NCBI GenBank assembly: GCA_020637445.1
Contig: JACJVZ010000003.1
Span: 1-64,000, forward strand
From: Calditrichota bacterium
Lineage (GTDB): Bacteria > Electryoneota > RPQS01
Direction: 5' to 3'
DNA: 64,000 nt
The translations under genes were made by a program, and so were the position numbers. This document shows positions 17,603-25,399 of the stretch, one piece after another; the stretch's first letter is position 1, and every line of letters starts with the position of its first letter. Below the pieces are notes generated by a model. The model was not told where the DNA came from and made no database searches. It saw only the letters and a program-made list of their open reading frames with translations.

Positions 17603-19345
17603 TTGCTGCTCGGCCTCTCCAACCTAAACCCCACCGTCGGCGCCATCGACTCGAACACTGAAAAAGTGATCGCAGCCGCGCGCGAGTTCGTACAGAAGAA
17701 GTGCGACGTCGCCGTCTTCAGCGAAATGGTGATTGCGGGCTATCCGACGGAGGATTTGGTCCTATGGCCGCACTTTGTCGAACAGCAGTGGCGCGCGCTA
17801 CAGAAAATCGCCGACGCGACCAAAGAGTCCGCGATGTATCTCGCGGTCGGTCTCGCCGTCGCGCACGATGAACATGTCTACAATTGCGCGGCACTGCTAC
17901 AGCGCGGAAAAATTCTCGGCATCGTTCCGAAACAGCAACTCCCGACTTACATTATATTTTACGAAGCGCGAACCTTCACTCCGGGCAGGCGCGGAGAAAT
18001 TTCCGAGTATCGCGGCGTGCCCTTTGGTGATTTGCTCTTTGACACTCCCTTCGGCAAACTCGCGCTCGAAGTCTGCGAAGATTTGTGGATCGACGACGGC
18101 CCGTTGATGTCGCGTGTTGAACGCGGAGCGCAAATTTCGATCAACATCTCCGCCTCCCCGTGGAGATTGGGTGTCGTGCAGGCCCGGCGCGAACTTCTGC
18201 AAAGTCGCTCAAAAGCTGCGGGCATTCCGCTGATTTATGTCAATCAAATCGGCGGCAACGACAGCTTGGTCTTCGACGGATCGAGTTTGATTGCGACCGA
18301 CGGAGTCATCCTGCTCGAAACCGAGCGCTGGAAAGAACAAAACACTATCTTTGAGTTGTCTTCGAAGTCACAGTGTGCGGGTCTTTCCGCCACCGACTTC
18401 TTCACGGATTTGGTTGAAGCTCTGACCACGGGCATCGCCGATTACTTCACAAAAGTCGGCGCGTTCAACCGCATCGGCATCTCACTTTCCGGCGGCAAAG
18501 ACTCCGCTCTCGTTCTCTTGCTTGCGTGCGATGTCGCAAAAAAATTGGGTCACAATCCGCGCGAGTTCATCCATACATTCTCCTTCCCCACTCGTTTCAA
18601 CAGCGACGCCACAAGAAACGTCGCGCGCGATCTTGCACATGATCTCGGCGTGTCCTTCCTTGAAGATTCCATCGAGGACGCCGTAGAAATCGAACGCGCC
18701 GCAACCAAACGGCTGACGGGAACAAAGCAACTCGCTTCGCTCACCGAACAAAACATCCAAGCTCGCATTCGCGCGCAGCGCATGTGGAACTGGAGTAATC
18801 AAACCGGCGGACTCTGGCTGCAAACGGGCAACATGTCCGAAAAATCCGTCGGCTACACCACCATCGGCGGCGATCTCTCCGGCGGCTATGCTCCGATTGC
18901 AAACGTCCCCAAAACCGTCGTCACTTCTTTGGTCGCACACTATCAATCGCAACTGAAGTTCGCCAGTCTCGACGCGCTCTTGAAACTTCGCCCGTCAGCC
19001 GAACTTGCCGAAGACCAAGAAGACGAACGCGACCTGATGCCCTACCCTGTGCTCGATGCCTGCTTCGAACTTTTCGCCGGACAAAAACTTTCCTTCCGCG
19101 AAACTCTTGCCGAACTCTCTCTCCGTTTTTCAGACGACGATCTGAAGAAAATCGACCCGGCCTACAGACCGGGTCAACTAAAAGAGTGGGTGAAGAAATT
19201 CGGACGGCTATTTGTCTCGTCTATCTACAAGTGGGTACAATCTCCGCAAGGCGTCCACGTCAGTGACTTGGACTTAGACCGTGAACGTGCATTGCAACTT
19301 CCGGTCGTCCAAAGTCAAGAGTGGCTCGATCTTTCCGACTTCTGA
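17603..19345 (+). CDS. nadE: Glutamine-dependent NAD+ synthase
   Basis: A 580-residue two-domain enzyme making NAD+ from deamido-NAD+, ATP and glutamine. Residues 1-260 are the nitrilase-type glutaminase with the Glu (SEMVIAGYP), Lys (KQQLPTY) and Cys (LEVCEDLW) triad. Residues 280-560 are the NAD synthetase with the pyrophosphate-binding SLSGGKDSAL loop and TGNMSEKSVGYTT. Length matches the fused bacterial form. The start is a TTG with no visible ribosome site, just after a heptamer array; a CTG two codons away is possible. Confidence 0.93.
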   Translation: MLLGLSNLNPTVGAIDSNTEKVIAAAREFVQKKCDVAVFSEMVIAGYPTEDLVLWPHFVEQQWRALQKIADATKESAMYLAVGLAVAHDEHVYNCAALLQRGKILGIVPKQQLPTYIIFYEARTFTPGRRGEISEYRGVPFGDLLFDTPFGKLALEVCEDLWIDDGPLMSRVERGAQISINISASPWRLGVVQARRELLQSRSKAAGIPLIYVNQIGGNDSLVFDGSSLIATDGVILLETERWKEQNTIFELSSKSQCAGLSATDFFTDLVEALTTGIADYFTKVGAFNRIGISLSGGKDSALVLLLACDVAKKLGHNPREFIHTFSFPTRFNSDATRNVARDLAHDLGVSFLEDSIEDAVEIERAATKRLTGTKQLASLTEQNIQARIRAQRMWNWSNQTGGLWLQTGNMSEKSVGYTTIGGDLSGGYAPIANVPKTVVTSLVAHYQSQLKFASLDALLKLRPSAELAEDQEDERDLMPYPVLDACFELFAGQKLSFRETLAELSLRFSDDDLKKIDPAYRPGQLKEWVKKFGRLFVSSIYKWVQSPQGVHVSDLDLDRERALQLPVVQSQEWLDLSDF

Positions 19346-19349
19346 GCAT

Positions 19350-19384
19350 CATATTTCATATTTCATACTTCAAATTTCATGTTT
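19350..19384. repeat. Heptamer array between convergent genes
   Basis: CATATTT, CATATTT, CATACTT, CAAATTT, CATGTTT in exact register, ending one base before the stop codon of the patatin gene on the other strand. Confidence 0.85.
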
Positions 19385-19385
19385 C

Positions 19386-21770
19386 TCAGAACTCGTGCCC
19401 GAGATTCAGATACACATGAAAGTTCCCCGTTTCCTGTGAACTCTTGAGCATCTCGCCCGCAGTGATGGACATAGGACCAAAGAACGTCGAGAGCGAAAAC
19501 CGTCCGCCAAGACTGTGCCTGTAATCGTCAGTCGCAGGAAACGGTTCCGACAGTAGACTCACACCGCCGACTGAATAAATCGCGGACAAGTATGCATCGG
19601 CCAACAGCCTCGACAACAAGTCATAGCGAGCTTCAAACTGCGCCGCGATCTTCGCGTTGCCGAATCGCTCGCCGTAATGCAAACCGGGCATTTCATGTTC
19701 TCCGCCGAATGCGAATTGCCCCCACAGCGGAAGCTGATAATCGTTCCATCCGTAGACTCCGCGCGCGCCGAGTGTAACCCGCCTCTTCAGCGGGTAATAA
19801 CCCGCGACTCTCGCAGTCAATCGATTATAACGAAGATCATTGGTCGAGCGAAACACGTAGCGGTACTGCGTGCGCAGCATGATCCCGCTCGTGGGAAAAG
19901 GATAGCGGTCCTGCGTGTCGACATGAGAACGCAAGCCGATCCACGCCAAGTTCGAGCGCGGATCAACTGTCACTCCGCCCGTACGGTAATCCTCATAGCC
20001 GGCCCCGCCGCCGAGTTCGCCCCATCTCCGAAACGCACGTCCCGCCCAGCCCTCAACACCGGTTCTTTCAAAGAAAAAGAAGGACACCGGATTGTGCTTC
20101 TGGTCATACCCGAAGTACTCGTCTCTTTTCCACAGAGCAGTCGCTTCGGCCGTAAAACTCGTTCTCAGCAAACGGTCAAAGCGGCGAGTTACGCGTGCTT
20201 CTTCGTCCTTCTCTCCGTACTTGCCGAAAAAAGTTGCGCGCCCGCCGTACGGACCGAGGTGGTCGTGTAAGAATTCGATATAACCGCGTCCCTTGCGGTC
20301 GCTCGAAAATCCCGCGCCGACGCGCACCTGAGGAGTCGGACGTTCCACGGCGCGAATAGTCAGTTCGGTCGTCGAGTCCGTAGCCAGCGGTGCAATCGTC
20401 ACCAAGTCGAATCGCTCGCTGCCAAGAATCTGCGCCAAGCCTCGCCGCGCGCGCTTCACTTCAAACACGTCGCCGGATTTCAGCGGAAAATCCCGCCGCA
20501 CCGTGTACGGCTGAATGTGTTCCAACCCGTCGACGTTAATCTTCCTGATTTTGCCCTCATCCCATCTGCAGTACAGTGCGCCGTCGGCGCTTTGCTCAAG
20601 ATGAACGGGACGGGCCAATCCGTAGCCCTTTTCGTGGTAAAGCCGCTCCACGTCCGCGGGCGGCTTATCACGCACGACCGAATCAGGGAACACGGTGATT
20701 CCCGAGTGAATCACATGTGTGGGAGTGCCACCGCCCTTCGGAAAAGTCGTTTCAAAATCCTCGAGAGTCCGTTTACTGACGGCAAGCCCGTTGCGGTTCG
20801 CGCAAAATCGCGCTCTCGGTTCGATGTTGTTTTCCTCAAGCATCCGCTTGATCGCCGGAATCTGTTCTTTAGCCGCGCGGTAGCCTTCGTCGATTAAACT
20901 TCGCACGTCGCGAAAATCCGTCACGGATCTCGCCGCCACGTCAGGAACAATAACGGCGTCGGCGTCTTGTCGCGACCGCTTGTTTTGCTCAAGCTGCAAA
21001 ATCGTCGTTACGCGGTCCGCGATTTCCCACGGCTGGTCAATCGGTTCGGCCGGATTCACTTCGCTCGCGAGATCGACTGCCACGACCGTGTAAGCTCCTT
21101 CGTGACGCGCGATCTCGACTGGAATATTTTCAGTTACGCCGCCGTCGACAAGTTTGCTGTCTCCAAGCGGATACGGCACGTACATGAGCGGCAAAGATGA
21201 CGACGCGCGCATCGCTTCCGCCAAACTTCCCTTACGAAAGATAACCGGCCTGCCGTACGTAATGTCCGTCGCCACCGCTCGAAATGGAATCGGCAAATCG
21301 TCGAAATCGTTCCACGCGTGAAACGGCGCGCGCTGTTCGAGGTCAAACAAAAGATCGTACAGTTTTTGACCGCTCGTCACGGCCAATGGAACTTCCGGGT
21401 TCCACCCTCTAAAGCGCAAAGTTAAGATAGCTTTCCCCGAACTCTCTTTTTGCGCGAGCACGAGATTTCGTCTTTGCGGTCGGTCCAAAAAGAGCCTGCC
21501 CCAGTCCGTCGCCAGCGCGATATCGCTCAGTTGATCCGGCGAGTATCCCGCGCAATACAACCCACCGACAATCGCGCCGATCGACGAACCTACTATAATA
21601 TCCGGATGAAGATTCTCTTCTTCGAGAGCCTTCAAGACGCCGATATGCGCAAACCCTCGCGATCCACCGCCGGACAACGCGAGAGCAAACGGATACGACT
21701 CCGCCAACAATGCGGAGCACGACAACAACATCAAGACAAGACCCGCAAACAACGGGCGTTTTAATCGCAT
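19386..21770 (-). CDS. Patatin-like phospholipase with POTRA and BamA-type barrel (PlpD-like)
   Basis: A 794-residue outer-membrane protein (start ATG 21770; a longer frame upstream lacks a signal peptide). The signal peptide ends near LLAES. A patatin domain follows at about residues 25-310, with oxyanion loop GGGSRGF, nucleophile motif GSSIG and the DGG of the catalytic dyad. After a spacer, a POTRA-like segment (IRKINVDGLEHIQPYTV...) lies near residues 425-520, then a 16-strand-like surface-antigen barrel to the C-terminal Phe (HVYLNLGHEF). This is the type Vd patatin autotransporter architecture: the lipase is carried to the surface by its own Omp85-like barrel. The ATG overlaps the start codon of the divergent glycosyltransferase (shared CATG). 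Confidence 0.9.
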   Translation of the reverse strand: MRLKRPLFAGLVLMLLSCSALLAESYPFALALSGGGSRGFAHIGVLKALEEENLHPDIIVGSSIGAIVGGLYCAGYSPDQLSDIALATDWGRLFLDRPQRRNLVLAQKESSGKAILTLRFRGWNPEVPLAVTSGQKLYDLLFDLEQRAPFHAWNDFDDLPIPFRAVATDITYGRPVIFRKGSLAEAMRASSSLPLMYVPYPLGDSKLVDGGVTENIPVEIARHEGAYTVVAVDLASEVNPAEPIDQPWEIADRVTTILQLEQNKRSRQDADAVIVPDVAARSVTDFRDVRSLIDEGYRAAKEQIPAIKRMLEENNIEPRARFCANRNGLAVSKRTLEDFETTFPKGGGTPTHVIHSGITVFPDSVVRDKPPADVERLYHEKGYGLARPVHLEQSADGALYCRWDEGKIRKINVDGLEHIQPYTVRRDFPLKSGDVFEVKRARRGLAQILGSERFDLVTIAPLATDSTTELTIRAVERPTPQVRVGAGFSSDRKGRGYIEFLHDHLGPYGGRATFFGKYGEKDEEARVTRRFDRLLRTSFTAEATALWKRDEYFGYDQKHNPVSFFFFERTGVEGWAGRAFRRWGELGGGAGYEDYRTGGVTVDPRSNLAWIGLRSHVDTQDRYPFPTSGIMLRTQYRYVFRSTNDLRYNRLTARVAGYYPLKRRVTLGARGVYGWNDYQLPLWGQFAFGGEHEMPGLHYGERFGNAKIAAQFEARYDLLSRLLADAYLSAIYSVGGVSLLSEPFPATDDYRHSLGGRFSLSTFFGPMSITAGEMLKSSQETGNFHVYLNLGHEF

Positions 21771-23244
21771 GAAGATTTCCGGATGGACACAACTTGGAGA
21801 GTCAGGACTCTCCTCCGATTTTCCCCTAAAAAAACTGAATGACGCCGCGCTCTTTGCTGCAGGCGGCGTGGACCCGAATAACGGCGTCACGGCGCTGCAC
21901 GCGGACTCGACAAATTTCGCCGCGTGTATGAACGAAGCCGCACGGCTCGCGCAGAGCGGACTCCTGCTCTTCCTTCCCGCCGATCTGCTCGATCTTGCGG
22001 ATGATTGGCAGGACAATCTGCTGCGCGCGGCACAAGATAATCCTGACGCGCGATTTTTCTACGGCGACTATGTTTGGCGCGACAAGAACGGAGACTCGAT
22101 GCAGTCCGTTCGCCAAGACGTCGGCGACGTCACCGAGCGGGAAGACTGGGGTCCCGTCTGGGCCGTGCGTGTTGAATGGCTCTTGAGCATCGGCGGACTT
22201 GACGAAGCAAACCACAAAGCCGCGTTCTACGATCTCTTGCTCAAAAGCTGGGGCGAAAAAACACGCATCCACATTGGCGGCGTGTTGGCCGTTGTTCCCG
22301 CTCCCAAGTCCGACACGGCCGAAGCCGCGAAAAGATCAAAACTCTTCTATCCCGGTCGCGGCGCACTCGGCGGTTTCTCATATCTCTTCATGGACAAAGA
22401 AACCGAGCGCCACACCGAAGAAGTCTTCTACAATTTCTTGAAGCGCGAAGGAGCATGGCTCGAAGGTGCGCGCTCTGATTCCCCCCCGGTCTTCCGGGGG
22501 GGCAAGGGGGGGTCAAGCTCCCAGGAGTTCCGCATCTCCGTCGTCACTCCCGTCTTCAACCGAGCGAAGTTCATCGGCAAAGCTATCGAGTCCGTGCAAA
22601 CCGCGGATATCTCCGACTGGGAATACATCATCGTTGACAATGGCTCCACCGACAACACACGCGACGTCGTGAGAAGCTACATGGCCAAAGATCCGCGCAT
22701 CAAATTAATCGAAAACGACCGCAATATCATCTCCGTCTCGCTCAATTTAGGAGTTCGCGCGGCAAAAGGCAAGTACATCGCGCAGCTCGACAGCGACGAC
22801 GAGCATTTGCCTCACACGCTGCGCACGATGGCCGAACATCTCGACAACAATCCGACGTGGGGTTTGGCTATCAGCTACTACGAGCTTATGGACGAAGACG
22901 GAAATGTGCTGCCGGAGTTCGGAGTCATCAAACACGAACAATACAACCGCAACAACATCTTGCGCCGCGACGGCGCAGGCGCGTTGCGCTGTTGGCACCG
23001 CAGCGTGATTCTGGAATTCGGCGGTTTCGACGAAGAAAAACTCGGCCACTACGGCGAAGACTACGATCTGGTCTTGAAGTGCGGCGAGAAATACGAGGTA
23101 GGCCGCGTGCATCAAGTCTGCTACCGCTACCGCCGCCACGGCGACAACACCGACGTCTTGCGCTCAAGCGAAATGAAGATCCAAAACAAAACTCTGGCCC
23201 GACTAAACGCACTCGAACGACGGAAGAAGCTCAACAAGAGTTAA
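21769..23244 (+). CDS. GT2 glycosyltransferase with degenerate N-terminal copy and repeat-encoded linker
   Basis: A 491-residue protein. Residues about 258-490 form a complete GT-A family 2 domain: ISVVTPVFNRAKFIGKAIES, VDNGSTDNT, and LDSDDEH with the DxD metal motif, then GGFDEEKLGHYGEDYDL. Residues 1-235 resemble the second half of such a domain (FFYGDYVWRD, IGGLDEA) but lack the nucleotide-binding half, so they look like a decayed duplicate. The two are joined by a linker (about residues 235-255: DSPPVFRGGKGGSS) encoded by a GC-rich palindromic repeat. Donor and acceptor are unknown. Its ATG overlaps that of the divergent patatin gene; no ribosome site is evident, so the start is uncertain. 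Confidence 0.8.
   Translation: MKISGWTQLGESGLSSDFPLKKLNDAALFAAGGVDPNNGVTALHADSTNFAACMNEAARLAQSGLLLFLPADLLDLADDWQDNLLRAAQDNPDARFFYGDYVWRDKNGDSMQSVRQDVGDVTEREDWGPVWAVRVEWLLSIGGLDEANHKAAFYDLLLKSWGEKTRIHIGGVLAVVPAPKSDTAEAAKRSKLFYPGRGALGGFSYLFMDKETERHTEEVFYNFLKREGAWLEGARSDSPPVFRGGKGGSSSQEFRISVVTPVFNRAKFIGKAIESVQTADISDWEYIIVDNGSTDNTRDVVRSYMAKDPRIKLIENDRNIISVSLNLGVRAAKGKYIAQLDSDDEHLPHTLRTMAEHLDNNPTWGLAISYYELMDEDGNVLPEFGVIKHEQYNRNNILRRDGAGALRCWHRSVILEFGGFDEEKLGHYGEDYDLVLKCGEKYEVGRVHQVCYRYRRHGDNTDVLRSSEMKIQNKTLARLNALERRKKLNKS
22477..22514 (+). repeat. Palindromic element inserted in frame in a gene
   Basis: A 9-bp perfect stem of seven C and GG around TCTT, followed by a G-rich tail. The same GATTCCCC...GGTCTTCCGG...GGGG module occurs between genes at 27747 and 52898, and a degraded relative at 58193. 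Here it is read as the linker of the glycosyltransferase. Confidence 0.8.
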
Positions 23245-23278
23245 GACGATTGAAGATAAGAATTGCTTTACAAGCATA

Positions 23279-23308
23279 CGCCCTGTCCATCAAAGACAGG
23301 GCGTTTTC
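23279..23308 (+). terminator. Rho-independent terminator
   Basis: A 9-bp perfect stem CGCCCTGTC/GACAGGGCG with a 7-nt loop, then TTTTCATT; ends the glycosyltransferase transcript. Confidence 0.85.
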
Positions 23309-23309
23309 A

Positions 23310-23801
23310 TTATCGCGCTTCTCGCATCAGCTCCCAAATATCCAGCGTTTCCGTGACCATTTGGATATTCCCATACCTGTCTCGCGGCCACTGCTCCTCC
23401 GGCCTGTCCCAATAGAGTTCGAGACCGTTCTGATCGGGATCATTAAGGTAGAGCGCTTCACTTACGCCGTGATCCGACGCGCCGTCAAGACGAACATGAG
23501 CGTCAAGAATTCGCCGCAATGCGTCCGCCAATGCGGCGCGCGACGGATACAAAATCGCGACGTGATAGAGTCCTGTGGAGTTTTGCGGTGGAGGCTCAGC
23601 GCCTCTGCTATGCCACGTATTCAGCCCGATGTGATGATGATATCCACCCGCTGAAACAAACGCGGCCTTTGTGCCCATGCGCTGCACGAGTTCAAACCCG
23701 AGTACTCCGCAATAAAACTCCAGCGAACGGTCGAGTTCCGCCACTTTCAAATGGACGTGGCCGATACGCACCCGGGAGTCAATGGGAGTTTGTTCGGGCA
23801 T
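23310..23801 (-). CDS. VOC-family dioxygenase/glyoxalase-like protein
   Basis: A 163-residue vicinal-oxygen-chelate protein similar to bacterial CatE/YfiE-type catechol 2,3-dioxygenase relatives. Metal ligands are visible as His in RIGHVHLKV, His in GLYHVAILYP and Glu in NGLELYWDRP; GYHHHIGLNTW is the usual central motif. The substrate is unknown. It ends the minus-strand run that begins with the sugar dehydrogenase; its ATG is 4 nt after that gene's stop. Confidence 0.85.
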   Translation of the reverse strand: MPEQTPIDSRVRIGHVHLKVAELDRSLEFYCGVLGFELVQRMGTKAAFVSAGGYHHHIGLNTWHSRGAEPPPQNSTGLYHVAILYPSRAALADALRRILDAHVRLDGASDHGVSEALYLNDPDQNGLELYWDRPEEQWPRDRYGNIQMVTETLDIWELMREAR

Positions 23802-23805
23802 GACA

Positions 23806-25362
23806 CTATTTTAAGAGCATCATCTTCTGCCGCAGCGAAATGTCACCTGAACGCAGTACGGCAAAGTACACGCCGCTTGCAAGCTGCTCGGCGTTAAACG
23901 TCACGCGATGAGTTCCCGCCGTGTACTGTCCGTCCGCGAGTTCAGAAACCAATCTGCCCGAAATGTCATAAACGGAAACACGGACGTCCATCGCTCTCGG
24001 CAGCACAAACTCGATCGTTGTTACCGGATTAAACGGATTCGGATAGCACGGCAGCAACGCGATTCCGTCGGGAATTCCCGGATGGTCATCCGCCGGAGTT
24101 TGACACTCGTCGGGAATATTGTCGTGGTTCTCGTCTTTGCTGGTGCCCTCGCGAATATCGCACCCGTCATTGACGAAATTGTCGTTGCAGTCGGCGTTAT
24201 CGTCCGGAACGATTTTGTAGAGCCTGCTCGACCACGACTGATGCACGTAGTCGAGAAAATACAATTCGCCGTGGTTGTCCTGACCGAAGCTGGAGATAAA
24301 CCAGATACTGTCTTCATCTTGCGTATCCAGCATCGGAGTCAAATCCCAAAAATCCGAGACGACTCCTTGATCATAGCGGAAAGAATGAATGAACGCGTTC
24401 ACGTAGTCCGCAAAAACGTACCGGCCTTCCAGTTCCGGAATCGCACAACCGCGGTAGACAAACCCGCCCGTAATGGCCGAGCCGAAGTTGACGTTTTGTT
24501 CGTATTCGTAAATCGGGAAAGTCAATCCGTTCGTCGTGCACGGTTCTTGATAACAGCTCGTGCCTTCCCAAATGTGCCACCCGAAGTTTTGGCCGCCGCC
24601 GGACTCCGAAGAAATGTAATCGACTTCTTCGTAGGTCCATTGGCCGACGTCGCCGATAAACACGTCTCCGGTTTCCCGGTCGAGACCGAATCGCCACGGA
24701 TTGCGAAAACCCATCGCGTAAATTTCCGGCAAATGAGTCGTGTCGCCCACAAACGGATTGTCGTCGGGCACAACGTAACCCGAATCACCGGAAACATCGA
24801 TCCTGTGAATCTTGCCTTTGAAACTCAGTGGATTTTGCGCGGCTTGCCACGAAGGCGGAATACCACCGTCGCCGACGGCAATGTAAAGATAGCCGTCGAG
24901 CGGTCCAAAAGCGATATTTCCCGCAAAATGCTGACGGCCTTTGTGTTCGGCTTCAAAAACGATCTCGCCGCTGTTTGGATCGGCGAAGTTAGGATTCTCG
25001 CTCGATACCAAATACTGCTTGACGACGACATTGGTATCCACACTGACAAAGCTGACGTAGAACCGCCTGTTCTCCACAAAATCCGGATCAAAGGTGATGC
25101 ACAGCAATCCGCCTTCGACCGTGTTCTGCAATATTTGAGACTGCACGTCGAGAAACGGCTCGGCCTGCAGCATCCCGTGGTCAACCAAAAAGACCTTGCC
25201 CTGCCATTGCGTCGTCACATAAGCCCGGCTGTCATCTCCCGGTGCAAATGCTACGGACGTTGGAAAATCCAATCCACCAGTAATCAACTGTCTCGTCAAG
25301 GCCTGCGTTTGTGTCACAACAATAAACACAAGCACGATGACGAAGCACGTTCGAAATCCCAT
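23806..25362 (-). CDS. Secreted PQQ-type sugar dehydrogenase with type IX sorting domain
   Basis: A 518-residue exported protein. The signal peptide ends near TQTQA. Residues about 25-380 are a glucose/sorbosone-dehydrogenase six-bladed propeller (GGLDFPTSVAFAP, GGLLCITFDPDF, HFAGNIAFGPLDGYLYIAVGDGG, RNPWRFGLDRETGDVFIGDVGQ), a family using PQQ and Ca2+ to oxidise sugars. A short Asp/Asn-rich calcium-type segment (DCNDNFVNDGCDI, NIPDEC) follows, then a C-terminal sorting module starting CYPNPFNPVTTIEF and ending QKMMLLK. It is therefore likely anchored or released at the cell surface through the type IX route. Confidence 0.88.
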   Translation of the reverse strand: MGFRTCFVIVLVFIVVTQTQALTRQLITGGLDFPTSVAFAPGDDSRAYVTTQWQGKVFLVDHGMLQAEPFLDVQSQILQNTVEGGLLCITFDPDFVENRRFYVSFVSVDTNVVVKQYLVSSENPNFADPNSGEIVFEAEHKGRQHFAGNIAFGPLDGYLYIAVGDGGIPPSWQAAQNPLSFKGKIHRIDVSGDSGYVVPDDNPFVGDTTHLPEIYAMGFRNPWRFGLDRETGDVFIGDVGQWTYEEVDYISSESGGGQNFGWHIWEGTSCYQEPCTTNGLTFPIYEYEQNVNFGSAITGGFVYRGCAIPELEGRYVFADYVNAFIHSFRYDQGVVSDFWDLTPMLDTQDEDSIWFISSFGQDNHGELYFLDYVHQSWSSRLYKIVPDDNADCNDNFVNDGCDIREGTSKDENHDNIPDECQTPADDHPGIPDGIALLPCYPNPFNPVTTIEFVLPRAMDVRVSVYDISGRLVSELADGQYTAGTHRVTFNAEQLASGVYFAVLRSGDISLRQKMMLLK

Positions 25363-25399
25363 CGCGATTCCCTTTCTTTGCGACTTGGAGTGTAGTGGA

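Noticed and set aside
21771..22016. 82-residue N-terminal extension of the patatin protein
   Set aside because: It would precede a clear signal peptide and overlaps the divergent glycosyltransferase gene; the ATG at 21770 fits an exported protein.
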